Positions 1-12,011 of a stretch of DNA of 64,000 nt are shown piece by piece. Origin of the DNA: Corythucha ciliata (taxonomy: Eukaryota > Arthropoda > Insecta > Hemiptera > Tingidae); the NCBI GenBank assembly GCA_038030265.1, contig CM075938.1:17337009-17401008 (forward strand), written 5' to 3'. The position numbers were made by a program, and so were the translations under genes. A model generated the notes under the pieces. That model made no database searches, was not told where the DNA came from, and saw only the letters and a list, made by a program, of their open reading frames with translations. Each line of letters starts with the position of its first letter. The stretch's first letter is position 1.

Positions 1-1500
1 ACCCATTTGAGCCTACAATAAGGCTAAAGAGACGGTACAAGGCAAGCAATATCGGTCCGAAATTCCACATTTCGTGGATAAATAGTCAGACAACGAGTGT
101 CCCGAAGAAACAAAATCAATATTTCTAACGCTGAAGTCCGGTTACAATTAAAAACAATCTGACACTGCGGCTTAATTTACTTATCAGTTTATTGGCCGAA
201 CAGTAGCCTTTTTCTGTTCAATTTCTGCTACAACGACAGTTTCCCCAGGAGAGATGGCAGTTTTCAACGGCAAACGACCATATTGGATGCACATTACAAA
301 TGATTGACGGCTTCTTGGGCGCCAGAGCATCTTATGCCCCCGACTAAGCTGTGCACTTCACCCCTCTAATGATAATGGACAGTTTCGGCCACTAAAAAAA
401 GTCCCCGAAATGGGCAATTGCACTCAAATAAATACCAGAAACTAGTGATTCCCCGATTGTTCAGTTCCAAAATCTGCGATTCCACACATTTTGAACTCGA
501 ATGCGATGTTATTTCGTGGCAGACTTTGGGCGGCTAGACCAAGTTCCGCGCCCACTTTTGAAACAAAAAGTACGAAACTTGCACTTTTGGGAAAATTAAT
601 ACCATAAAGTCGCAATTTTTAAAATGTTCAGACCGAAACTTAACAATTTCGCAGATACTTGGATCCGAACAATGAAATTTCGCGGATATTCATCAACCTT
701 TGATAGGTCTAGAACTTTGAGGACCGTCTAGACTGGACATCAAGTGCGCTATAAAAAAAAGAAATCCACGGAACTTGCAATTTCGCGAAAGTAAAAACAA
801 GAAACGTGCTATTTTGCTGATATTGAAACCAAAACTTGCGATTTCACATATTTCCATCTCCGAATGTAGCAATTTCACGGCTCCAGTGTAGCAATTCAGC
901 GGCTTTTTAGCCGTATGATTTGTTTATTGAATGACTCAACTGTTAAGTTATTCAATGACATGCATAATCACGTTCAAAAGATAGATGATTCCTTTACAAT
1001 TTGATTTTTCCCCTAAAATAGTGGTTTAGCGGCTCCCAAATTTGCAGTTTACAGATATTTAGCCCCGAAACTGGAAATTTCATAGCTACTTAGCCCTGAA
1101 TCACTGCAGTTTCGTGAACTATTTCACGCCCTCGCTAGTAATTTCACCGATTGTTAACCTCCGAAACTGCGCGTAAATTCCGCTTTGAATGTGACAATTC
1201 CTAGAATGTGCAGTTTTGAATGGATTTCGACCTGGACGAAGCCTTATTGGCTCAAGTGTGACGTTTCGCGTAAATGTTGACCACGACGGTGCATTTCGCT
1301 TAAATTTTGCCCTAGATGCGGCATTTCGCGCATAAATTTCACGAATTTTGCTTTCTGAAACAGCAATTTCAGGGATTTTCGTTGCCGGCAGACTGATTTC
1401 TCGCTGGGTGGCCCAATTCAGAGAATTGACCCACCCAGCAAAATTGGACTACTGATCCCCGAAATTCGTTTTTAGGTGAGCAAAATCCAATAAATTCATT
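1..1500. repeat. Family B degenerate array, no gene
   Basis: No gene seen. From about 360 to 1400 the sequence is a loose series of units resembling CTTGCAATTTCGCGGATATT, with phrases such as 'gaaacttgcaatttcgcg' repeated at roughly 30-60 bp spacing and heavily diverged. Bases 1-360 show nothing recognisable. Similar units recur at 21380-21960, 22840-22990 and 41200-41520. Confidence 0.6.
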
Positions 1501-1508
1501 TGACATTT

Positions 1509-2060
1509 AGCCTAATAACCGCTCAATTTTCGCAGTTTTTTCGGTTTTTCACGTGTAACTCGAAAATTACGCATCTTACATGAAATGCCACTATTTCCAC
1601 TTTCAAAGAGCATTACATTTCGCGTTGAATGCCGTTTGAGTCACTCAAATCGGTTGATACATTCAGTCGCAATCGCCAGTTGAACATATGTAATTTTCAC
1701 CATATTCGGTAAAAAGTTGACAACCCTCAACTTTCAACGCCTGTAGGTTGAAAATGACTGCTCCGATTTTTGGTCCGACTTTGGTCTAACAACATTTTTC
1801 AATCGGAGCAGTCATTTTCAACCTACAGGCGTTGAAAGTTGGGGGTTGTCAACTTTTTAGCGAAAATGGTGAAAATTTCTAATGTTTTACTGGCGATTGC
1901 GACTGAATGTATCAACCGATTTGAATGTCTCAAACGGCGTTCAACGCGGAATTTAATGCTCTTTGAAAGTGGAAATAGTGGCATTTCATGTAGGATGCGT
2001 ACTTTTCGAGTTACACGTGACAAACTGAAAAAACTGCGAAAATTGAGCAGTTATTAGGCT
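1509..2060. mobile_element. Long foldback (inverted repeat) element
   Basis: Two arms of about 260 bp (1509-1769 and 1801-2060) are near-perfect reverse complements around a spacer of about 30 bp; the ends read AGCCTAATAACCGCTCAATT and its complement. The ORFs on both strands of the right arm are by-products. No convincing target-site duplication was found. It has the form of a foldback/MITE-type non-autonomous DNA transposon and would form a very stable hairpin. Bases 2061-2520 hold nothing identified apart from a fragment near 2445 that resembles the end of the inverted repeat at 25147. Confidence 0.75.
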
Positions 2061-2519
2061 CTCAAATCTAAAGCACAACGTAGAAACCGTCGCAAAGTCG
2101 TAAATTTGTTATTCATTACCACAAAGAGGGATTAAAACAATTTCTAGCTCTCGAGCAATTTTTAGGTGCTAGAGCACTAATTTTCCTGGGCTAATTGAGC
2201 CGGATTCGTGGAAGTTTTTTTCTGTTTTATTAAGGGGGAGTTGTACATGTGTTTCCTCGACCCCCCTCCAATCATACCTCGCCTACTCCGCGTTACGGAT
2301 ATTACCGCCGTATTTCTGCAGCAATCGTGGACTTCAAGGGCTCAACACATTTGATAAGCCCGTGACGCTCTGAATAAAACGCACTTGGGGCCTGTTCAAA
2401 TAACTTCAACAACGTAAGTTAATCACAGAGTAAAAACGTTTCCCATTTGCACAAAAAATGTGCCCTGGGGCAGCTCATTGCTCATTGCAGTGCGGGCCTC
2501 GGAAATTTGTTCCCCCGGG

Positions 2520-3060
2520 CGATTTTTTTTTACCAACGCCTCCATGAAGTTGCCTGCAAGAGCCGCGAATTAGCGTTTTTTCCACACATCATCACAATTT
2601 CATCGGTGAATTAGCACTTTGTCTCCTTTTTAGCCGCATTAGCGATTTGCCACCATTTTAGCCGCGAATTAGCGATTTGTCTCCATTCTAGTCGTGAATT
2701 GTCGATTTTTCTTACAATGAATTTATGTTTTTCCTGATTTGAGACGCTAATGAGCGATTTTACCCGTGAATTAGCACTATATTGCCTAATTTTAGCCACA
2801 AAGTTGTATCCGGAAACCGCGACTTGACATTTGCTCAATTTACTTCTGTGAAACAGCAAATGTTCTCAATTAAACCCCATAAATAGCCTTTTTTCTTGAT
2901 TTCAGCCGGGAATTAGCGTTTCATTTAATTTTAGCCTCCAAGCGAGCCGTCAATGCGAGTTTTGTATCCCAAATTTTCGCCGCTGAGAATTACCGATTTT
3001 GTTCACTTTCAGCCACGAAGTTACCTTCAGAAGCCGCAAATGGGCGTTTTTACTTCCATG
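2520..3060 (-). repeat. Family A degenerate ~30-bp array
   Basis: Irregular units with core GCTAATTCGCGGCTAAAATT followed by GAGAAAAA, here in reverse orientation (read on plus as '...ttttagccgcgaattagcg...'). Unit length varies and identity between neighbours is low. The open frames here are chance products of the repeat. Confidence 0.7.
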
Positions 3061-4530
3061 TTCCCTACGGGGAATGGAAGTGTGGTGTTCGTGAAAAAAA
3101 TCGAGTCCGAGCTGACATCACATTCATAACGTACAACCTCAGAGAAGTTGAAAAAAGTGGTTTTCAGCATGCCGTCGGTCAGTCGCTTTTTTCCCCGACA
3201 AATTGAATGAAAATGAAAACCTGGCTATTTCTTAATGTGAGAAGCACAAATCTGGCCTTTGTTTTGAGAAAAAATCATTTATCGGACATGTTTTCCCCGT
3301 ACCGAAATGTCGTTTTTGGATATAACTTCAGAACAAGTGATTCCAGATTTTTTTTTAATATTTTTTTCGGATTCCTCGTGAAATTTCCTTGCGAATTAAC
3401 CACAATATTGCCGAAAAAATGGAACTTTTTTGTGGCCAAAATCGTCGTTTTTAGCGCAAAAGGACCTGTAGCAAAAAATGACAGTCGAAATTACAAAAAA
3501 GGGCCTCTAGAGCCCCTTTGTACCCGAAAAAAAAAAAAAAAAAAACAGATTAAGCGAAAATTGTGGGACGAGTGGGATTTGGCGTGACTACGTCAAAAAT
3601 TAATTGCCACAGAAATACATAGTAATCTATATTTAGTGGTTTCTTGGTATGAAAAACGCGAATATGACCTTTGCTTTGAAGGAAAATCATTTCCCAGGCA
3701 TGTTTTCCCCGTAGCGGAATAATATTTTCGGTATTAACTTCGAAACAATTGGTCCTGAAATTTTTTAACTATTTTGTTAAGATTTCTCGTTCAATTTCCA
3801 TGCGAATTTACTACAACGTTGCCGAAAACAACCCCCTTTCACTTCCATGTTCCCTACGAGCATTTTTTTTGTCAGAAGTGTTCGAGAAAAAAAATGTTAA
3901 CTCTGAAAAGCTCGTACAATTTTTTGGCAGTCCAAAAACCGAAATTTTTTAGCACTTCTTTTAGTTTCTTCTAAATATCCCGAAAATGAGTTACTTTAGA
4001 GGAAAATCTTCACTCACAAAACTTGTTGAGCGATAAATTTCCAACAAATTTTGTATGTAAAGTAGTTTTCCACGATGAATATAGAACGGGCTACAGCCTT
4101 TCGAAATTGTTGTTCCAAAATGGTCAAAGGGCCTAAAATCGCATGTTTTCGACTAAGTATTGCACTTTGGACCGTTTTCTACTTTTTGATTTTTTTGGTA
4201 TGAAAGAACGAAGACAAACAATTGAAGGTGTTTTATTTCGCATTTTTCTACTAACGCGCCCATGTTACCCTTTAACCAGCATGAAATCGGAGGGATCGGA
4301 GCACTGAAAAAATTGATACGGCCATGGAAGTTTTCTTGTTTTTTTTTTTTTTTTTTGTTTTTTTGTGTGCATTATTGATGAACGCCAAAAACGGGAACAT
4401 GGAAGTATCGTGTGGTCCTCCACACAATCCCTGAATCATCAATCACGCAGTCTTCATTCATCAAACACCAAAATTACCATAACCCTAAATCCAAAAAAAT
4501 TATTCGTCGCACTTAATCAATAATCAACCC
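3060..4530 (+). repeat. Dispersed repeat, copy 1, with internal duplication
   Basis: The 3990-4530 part matches, as reverse complement, 38400-39310: for example the stretch around 'cactcacaaaacttgttg' and the run of short ATCAATAATCAACCCTC-like phrases. Within copy 1, 3200-3440 and 3640-3960 also resemble each other ('ggcatgttttccccgta' near 3290 and 3700; 'gcgaattaccacaa'-type phrases), so it contains a degenerate tandem duplication. No coding capacity is recognised; the 126-codon ORF at 3207 is not supported. Confidence 0.55.
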
Positions 4531-4689
4531 TCTTTCCATTTTAACAGCGAATGAGGAACTAACGTAATGTTGAATTTTGCCCACTCGATGGGATTTTAGA
4601 GGCGGTTTTGATTATTTTTTTTTTGTTCTGGACTCCAAGGGAGAGGCCATGGCCCCTGTGGGCCCTCATTTGGATCCGTCACTAACTTG

Positions 4690-4990
4690 AACGACCCGGT
4701 CTATCATTTGGTCCACACTGCAACTGGTCTACAAGAATTGTAGACTAGTTGGACGGCCAGACTTGCAGTTGGTCTGCATTGCAACTGGTCCACAAGATGT
4801 GTGGACCAGTTGGACGATACGGTATTTCAACTGGTCCACATTGCATTTCTGGTCTACAAAGTCTTTCAGACCAGTTGAAAGACCTGCTCTTGCATCTAGT
4901 CCACAAGACTTTTGGACCAGTTGCAAGACCTTACTTCCAACTGGTCTACAAGATTCGTAGACCAGTTGCAATGCGGGCCAGTTGAAATAG
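4690..4990. repeat. Tandem array of short palindromes
   Basis: At least four successive units of about 60-70 bp, each built around an inverted pair such as CAACTGGTCCACAAGA ... TGTGGACCAGTTG. Each unit can form a hairpin of about 12-14 bp. Both strands stay open for 80-110 codons because the palindromic units lack stops, which explains the ORFs; no protein is proposed. Flanks 4530-4690 and 4990-5160 show nothing identified. Confidence 0.7.
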
Positions 4991-5159
4991 ACCCCTAAAA
5001 GCACAGCAGTTTTTTTTTTAAAAAAGTAGTACACATACTTTTTATGGTCATTTAGACGATCCCAAAGGAACACAGGACTACAAACTATAAATTAGTACGT
5101 ACTGTCCTTCCTAAAGAAGGACCTCTGGGCACCGTACTTATAGAGCTTCTTCGGGAAAA

Positions 5160-8100
5160 TGGCCTTGTTTGTTTGGGTTAGTCAGGTTTTGGGTGTTAAA
5201 TTACCTGCAAGCCATCGGACCTCTTGCCAGACCCGGCCAACCAATTCAAGGAGGGCCCACGAAGCCCGAGAGCCTCGAGGACCGTACGACCAACATGCTT
5301 TTGGCCGAATACTTCACGACCAGTGAACTGCTGGCAATGTTGCGGCGACGGCATAGTCCGAAAGTGAACTGAGAGAGATGTTTGGGGCCATGACACATTA
5401 AGACATTCAGAGGAAAACTGTACTGAAGTGAGGTCCAGTGTCTCGTTTTCGGCCTCATACCTTCAGCTCTCTGTGCAACTTGGTCCTGGCTCTCATCAGT
5501 CCCAGAGGAGAGTCGGTGCCGGTGCTCCGTTCTCGGGAAGGTAGGACAGCCATTAGGCAGTAGGGCTGCCATTATGGCCTTATTGTGTTGCAGCAGGGCC
5601 ATGAATGAATGCTAATTTGAATTAATTCAACACTTGACGAACTAAAAGTGACAGTCGTTTACTTTTAGTTTTAACTCATGTAGACGGTTCTTTGGAGGTT
5701 CACATAAGCCGAAAGACAAAAAAAGTGAAACTGAACATTGCCACTCTGGTGTCGCCCGGGGAGGGGGTGGGGGGCTCAACTTCGATAGCAGACAAGTAGA
5801 GTAACGCTCCACCATAGACAACATCAAACAGGTGTGCTTGGGACCTGGATAAGTCTGTCTCTGAAGTTTATTTAGTTAACGAGGCATAGGGTGACGACGT
5901 CGTTAGTGAACATCAAGAAAACCATAAGACCAACATGCTCTTGGCCGAATACTTTACGACCAGCGATCGTCAGCATCCTTCTTGCGTGAAAAACTCACAC
6001 AACCTCAACAAGGGTAACTCCCAAGGTATTCGACTTCATTCCTGAAATCTCCGTTTCTGGCCATTCCAACGAAGTGCCTTAAACGACAACTTCCGTCTTT
6101 CGGTGAAGGGAACGACGATTGTTCGGGTTGAGTCTGAACTACCTAACAAATTAAAATAACAAGGAAAAGCGTACAGGGCGCGGAACTAATCTGAAGTGAA
6201 GACCCTCCGTGATTTTGTTTACAAAGGGCTAAAGTTAATAGAAAGGCCGAAAATCTGACGAGTCAAAACTACGGAAACTCGGCTGATGAAGTATCACAAT
6301 CCGGAGGACCAGTCAGAAACAGAAGGCTACCGTTGACAACTTTAATTACAAAAGGAAGGAAAGAAGAGCAGGAACGGACGAAGCATGACGGAAACCGAAC
6401 ACATTCGAGTCAAGGCGCCCACCGCCGTGGTAAAATTATCCGACGGACGAGCAAAAATCCTATTCAAATAACAGTCATTTAGCATATATTAAAATCCAAG
6501 GCGAAAAATAATTATTTCAAGTCCCAGCAATCCCCCCCCCTCCAAGGTCAGCTGTATTCAATAGGCTGAGGGAAGAGAAATACAATGGTAAATAGGCGCT
6601 TGCTGAAAACTTTGGTTAATTATCGATGAACAGCAATATAACTACGAAGGGCACCGAGAGTGCTGAAAGTGATGAGTTTTGCGATGTATGGGGAAAATAA
6701 AGAGTAAATAAACAGGAAGATGAGTTTGAGCGCACATTTAAATGTGATGTGCGTGCATGATATTGTGTATATAAAAAGAAATCGGGTACTGACCTGGGAA
6801 GAGGCTGATTTCGTACGCAAGCCGTCCATTCGAACAGTAGCTGTCCCTCCGACCGATTAATCCACGGGCATTTCAAACCAATTTTAACGCGAAAAAAAAA
6901 TTTACACAAACACGGAAACAACCTAGCGCGTTTCCTTTTAGTGGAGCACCGAAGCCGACGGCCACACACTTTAATTTTTCCAACCGTCTTCTTTGTCTCC
7001 TTCCTTACCACCTCCAACCCCCTCTCTGAAATGAACGGGTGAACCGTGTGCAAGCAACCCGCGCCAGAATTGCGAAACCCCAAATTCTACCCCTTCGAAA
7101 CGCGAATTTCTTCATATGAAACACCGCGATTGAAAAAAGACGCGGAGTCCTTTACGGACGAGCCCCTTGAGTTAAAAAAAAAAAAAAATGACCGTACAAT
7201 ACAAACTGGTTCCAGGTGTGATGGATCAAAAAAAAAAAAAAAACCAACAACCAAGACGGAGGAAAAATAAGTGGAACAAATGCTTTGGCGGCAAAAGATT
7301 GCCAGGAGAGACGAAGTTCATCTAGGGGGCAAAGGTTGGTAACATCTCCAAAAAGATGGATCGGAGGAGGGTGGAGGATCTGTCTCTCACCATCACCTGG
7401 CGCTCATCTAACAGCTGAGCTGTTTATCTCGAGTCCGCGCTGGAAGTACAAACAATTGACGAGATTATGGGACCCAATTATTCCAATATTAATACATTTA
7501 ATTGGGCACTAATTGCATTGATGACGAGCACGAGCCCTCTCTCTACTAAAGGCTCGTGTGCGGGCTCGGTCGCCACCCGACCTGGAACCTGGAAATTTGC
7601 CCCCAAATCTCAATTTGAGAGGTTTTGCCTAGGAACCCGAACTTTTTCCTCCCTTAAATAGCGATTTCGTTCAAGAAGTCGGCTATTCCCGCAAGAACTT
7701 ATTTAACGTTTATTGACAGTTGCGAATGCTGGTTCGAAAGGCAGGGCAAGCGGTAAAGGACCAAAAGCGGGCATCCAAAGAAACAAAAATGACGTTTCAA
7801 AATATGTTACCTGAACACGTTCCCAACGAGTTTATTAATTAGATAATAAGTATAAAGATTAGCCGTTCAACAAGATGTGTGTTGATGCGAAAATCAGTGA
7901 ATACATGTCCAGACGATTAACCAGATCAATTTTCAGACTTGAAAATTAGTCAACTGCATTGATAATAAATATGGTAATTCGAATAATGAAATTCCAGAAA
8001 AGACTCATTGCCCCTGAAGCAGCCTGAAAAATGATTTAGACAGAGATATTTCCAACTTTTTCTTATCGAATCTGAGAATTCATGTTGGCTTTTATGGGTC

Positions 8101-8430
8101 ATTTTCATAGACAGTACTTGAATTGAAATTATCCTTATAGTCTCCGCTGAAATAATTTTGTTTGAAAGAAACTCGTGCGTGTCACGGCCGGCCAGTCACG
8201 GTTTTATTTGAAGTGTAGTCCATGGATATGGGGCAAAATCTCCTCGAAATTCTACTTGCTCACAAGCATTATTATTTATTTTTTTCAAAAAACAAGTAAA
8301 GGACCAAGACAACGAAAAACGAACGAAAATAGAAGCTGTTATAATCATGAGGGTATTCTGTAACTTTAAGGTATCGCTGTCGTAATTCTTATGATTTAAT
8401 TCTTTTTCTTTTAAAATGCAACTAAATCAC
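5160..8430. other. Region without recognisable genes
   Basis: No gene recognised. A direct duplication of about 45-50 bp (5281-5330 and 5924-5975, sharing 'gaccaacatgct' and 'ttggccgaatact') sits in it. Several ORFs of 60-155 codons on both strands lack any family resemblance, splice logic or start context. The 6480-8430 part is unique-looking AT-rich DNA. Confidence 0.4.
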
Positions 8431-9202
8431 AGGCAGTGGCGTAGAGGTAGGAATTTGTCCTGAGGGGGGATCAGATTGAAATCTCGTTAGGGTGAGGGGA
8501 GGGGGATAATTTCATATTTTAGTCATCATTCCACCAAGCCAGCACACTCTTGAATCTGGACATCTTGCTGGCGTCATCATAGCCTCAATCTCTCAGTTAG
8601 GGGCGATTTTTGGACTCTACCCGCAAATTAGCGCTTTTTTGGCCGAGTGTATCGTTCTTCTCAATTTCGGCCGCATATTAGCGGTTTTGCCCCATCCGCT
8701 CATTTTTTGAATTTGAGCATTTTCTCAACTTTAGCAGCAAAGTATCGTTTTTATCCCGTGAGCGTTGTTTCTTAATTGTCCACGAGTTTTGGCGTTTTCC
8801 TCGATTTTAGCAGAATATTACCGATTTTTAATTTTTTTTTACCAGGGGATTAGCACTTTTCTCCGTTTTAGCGCTGGAAATTAACGTTTTTCTTAAGCGT
8901 TTTCCACAATATTAGCCGCAAAATAGAGGGGGACTTTTCACGAATTAGGATTTTTGCATGAGCGATTTTTCTCAGTTTACTCTGGAATTAGCGGTTTCTT
9001 CACCTATGGCCATAAATTGGCGCTTTTTTCCAATTTCAGCCTGAAAAGTTGCCTCCAGAATCCGCAAATTGGCATATATTCACTTTTTGGCGCAAATTAT
9101 AATTTTTCTCAATTCCAATCACGAATTAGCGCTTTTTTAAAATTGTAGCGGCGACGCGCCGTAGCGTTTCAAACCTGTGAATAAGCGAATTTTCTCAATT
9201 TC

Positions 9203-9467
9203 TAGATGTTGTTAGATGGATATAATGAATAAATCTGTCACCGGTATTTTAATTAATAAATTAATTAGACTGATATTATCCGGACGACGATGGAAGGGCA
9301 TAGCCCTTAGGCGTCTCCGTGGCGCAAATGGCAGCGTGCTGGACTGGTAATCCAGAGGTTGCGGGTTCAAATCCCGCCGGGGAGCCATTTTTTCTCGAAA
9401 CTCGAATCGTGTTGGGCTATGCCCTTCCATCGTCGTCCGGATAATATCAGTCTAATTAATTAATTAA
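9203..9467 (+). mobile_element. tRNA-bearing inverted-repeat retroposon
   Basis: An insertion inside the hAT-like element, flanked by a 12-bp direct repeat TTTCTCAATTTC (9191-9202 and 9468-9479). The partner element carries the uninterrupted target once, at 40511-40522, so both filled and empty site are seen. Inside are two ~56-bp inverted arms (9251-9306 and 9414-9469) with a tRNA-Thr-like sequence between them. It begins with AGATG... and ends in an AATTA-rich tail. A longish duplication plus an AT-rich 3' tail suggests retroposition (SINE-like) rather than a cut-and-paste TIR element. Confidence 0.75.
9313..9385 (+). tRNA. tRNA-Thr(GGT)-like gene inside a mobile element
   Basis: A cloverleaf can be drawn. 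The acceptor strands pair at six of seven positions (first pair G:G mismatched). The D arm has a 4-bp stem. The anticodon arm has a 5-bp stem and 7-nt loop CTGGTAA giving anticodon GGT (9346-9348). The variable loop is 5 nt, and the T arm is GCGGG/CCCGC around TTCAAAT. Internal A and B box sequences are present. Because it sits between inverted arms of an inserted element, it may serve as the element's Pol III promoter rather than as a decoding tRNA. Confidence 0.7.
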
Positions 9468-10931
9468 TTTCTCAATTTCATTCACAAATTGGCGTTTGGC
9501 GCAATTTTAGCTGTAAATTGGCGATTTTTTCCATTTTTAGCCGAAAATTATCAATTTTTTCAATTTTTGGGCTTAAAATTAACCTTTCTCTTAATTTTGA
9601 CCGGGCAAATTATTTTATTTTCTAAATATTACCCGCAAATTAGCGGTTTTTCACATTTTACCACCGCATTAGCAAAATTATATAACTTTTATAGGTATAG
9701 ATGTTTGCTTCTTTTCAGTTCTAGCCGTGAATTAACGTATTTTTTTAACATTATACTATAGCCATGCATGAATTTGCCATTTTTCTGAATTTTAGTCACA
9801 ATTTTTTTGTTCAAATTTGTTGTAAATTTTTTTGTTCAAACCTTATTCAAACCAAAAAATTCACATCTGTCCATCCATTTCTGTCAAAAAATCATCATTT
9901 TTAAATTATAAATTTCACAACGCACTTAATTCGAGAAAGAGCGATGTTTCTCAACTCTAGCAGCGAATTTTCGCTTTTTCTAAATTTTAGCAGCGTGGTA
10001 TCGCTTCCAACCCGCGCACTGCCTACCGCGTTTTGTCAATTTTTGCCAAGAATTGGCGTTTGACTCAATTTAAGCTGCAAATTAGCAATTTTTTCCATTT
10101 TTAACTGCGAATTAACACTTTTCCCCAATTTGAACTGAAAATTAACGTTTTCCTTAATTTTAGCTGCGCTAATTGGCGATTTTTTCAATTTTTGCCGCGA
10201 ATTAGTAATTTTCTCCATTATGTATCCGCGAATTAACGTTTTTCTACAAAACTTTTATCTGCAAATTGCAAATTAGCGATTTTTCCCAATTTCAGCTGTG
10301 AAATAGCGTTTTGTGCTAATTTTGCGGCTATTCAGCATCCTATTCCCCTTTTCATACGCGAATGGGCCATTTTACGCCATTTCAATTGTGAATTTGCCAT
10401 TTTTGTCCAATTTTAACCCGAAAGCGTCTTTTATTTGTCAATATTATAGCGTGTTTTCTCAACTTTAACCACGGGGTTTGCCTAAATACAACACTTTTGC
10501 ATTGATTTCCACAATTTATTCGAAGAATGGCCTCTGTGTACCACGAATCAGCTATTTTTTTTTTAAATTTTAGTCTGGAAGTTGCATCGCGAGACCACGA
10601 ATCAGCGCTTTTTAGCAGCTATAGCTACGAATATTACCGATTTTTGCCTGATAGAGGGTCCGGGGCGAGCTCCCCTCCCGAACCTCGGTACACTACTGCG
10701 TTGGGTCTTAAGTCCAAGGAAAAAGCTGGACGTACTCGGACCTTTTTGGGCTGCTTCAAGTCCATAAAATCTGCTAAACCTAACTTCAACGTGAAATGCT
10801 CAATTTTTGGAGATTTTATGGGGCTCTTTGTTATGGTATTAGTGCTCCTTCGTTCGTATACTTGTAGCTCTGGGGGGGGGGGGGGATCTATCCCCCATAT
10901 CCCCCCCCGTACCTACGCCCCTGATCACAGG

Positions 10932-11650
10932 TGCCTTTTTGGTTTTCGATTGAAAATCCGACACCTTAAAGTTACAGAATAGCTCCCACGGTCAAACACA
11001 AGTGGCTTACCTCCACGGACCTCCTACAACTCGTTCACCGAATCAGAAGCAATAAACAAGGAAGAGCGCTTCACGAGTAAAAATGCTGTACTACTTCTGG
11101 TTACACGACTTGAGGGGTTTGTGAGAAAAGAATCTGAGATCTGAGATGAGTAAAAACCAATGCTTGGCATTAAAAGAAAGACGATTGGACTCATTTATCG
11201 CTTTAATTCAATTAATGAGCTCAATTGGGATAGAAACGTTGAAATAAAACGTCCGAAATATAGCATTTTGGACTTATATTGGCATCGTCCCTGCAAGCGG
11301 AATTCAAACCGCTTATCCCAACGGTGAGGCCCGCCTTCGTGAATTGTCGGTTTGCCGATCGTTCTGGAAGTGCCTCACATCTTTCTTGTTTATCATGAGA
11401 GATGAGAGGCGGGATAATAATTGCTTCCTTCCTATTATTTTATTTGGCTTGTAAACAAATAAAATAACGGAATTTGTAAAAAAAAAATCAAAAATAATAA
11501 TTAACAATTAATTATTAATATTTCAAAAAGCTAAGTTCTTAGTCAACGACAAAACGTTCCAAATTCAAAAAATTACCCACGACTTGAAAATCGCCCCCAA
11601 AATTTAGGGCAAACGGTGCTTTCCTCGCTTGCTCTGAGGATTCGTCACTG
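10932..11650. other. No gene seen
   Basis: Nothing recognised apart from a B-box-like stretch on the minus strand near 11300 (GGTTTGAATTCC), which could be a worn tRNA-derived fragment. No long terminal repeat of the neighbouring Copia element could be identified here. Confidence 0.3.
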
Positions 11651-11652
11651 GT

Positions 11653-11935
11653 TTATTCGGCCAGGAAACTAGGCCCCAGAATCGGTATGATATAGGTCAA
11701 ACTCCCAAGTAGAGCTGGGGCTGAAGTACGAAGGGGTGTTTCATGAAATAACACGGGTGGTATCTCGAGTGGCCTGATACAAAGCAATATATTCAGCCTC
11801 TGCAGAAGATAAAGCCACTGTACTTTGTTTCCTAGTCTTCCAAATAATAGGATTCCCAAAGACCTTAATTAAGTATCCAGTGGTAGACTTTCTGTCTTCC
11901 TTATCTGCCCAACTTGCATCGACGTAGCAGCACAC
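11653..11935 (-). pseudogene. Copia RNase H remnant
   Basis: Shows the typical Copia RNase H motifs CYVDASWADKEDRKSTTGY and LSSAEAEYIAL, with the acidic catalytic residues present. The frame is broken near 11741-11859 and detached from the reverse transcriptase frame by a disrupted stretch at 11936-12011. Confidence 0.85.
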
Positions 11936-12011
11936 TATGTGGTATCTATGGAATCATTCTTGAATTTAATTTTTAAATTTTTCGTTGTTTTCAAATATTT
12001 TAAAACACGAG

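Larger units (their letters stand above)
8434..10923. mobile_element. hAT-like non-autonomous DNA transposon, 2.5 kb
   Basis: The ends are CAGTGGCGTAGAGGTAGG at 8434 and, as reverse complement, CAGGGGCGTAGGTACGGG at 10923. They are flanked by an exact 8-bp duplication, ATCACAGG (8426-8433 and 10924-10931). CAG...CTG ends with an 8-bp target-site duplication are hallmarks of the hAT superfamily. No transposase is encoded; the interior is family A array (reverse orientation) from about 8590 to 10640, then a segment of about 280 bp ending in a long G run. A 265-bp element is inserted at 9203-9467. An inverted, diverged partner lies at 39328-41195. No gene is proposed here. Confidence 0.8.

Noticed and set aside
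5246..5602. 118-codon minus-strand ORF
   Set aside because: Part of it covers a locally duplicated non-coding segment and it resembles nothing known.
6616..7083. 155-codon minus-strand ORF with hydrophobic C-terminus
   Set aside because: No homology, overlapping open frames on both strands, AT-rich hydrophobicity is expected by chance.
11300..11700. Candidate long terminal repeat of the Copia element
   Set aside because: No matching sequence was found at the other end (15.05-15.35 kb), so no LTR pair can be claimed.
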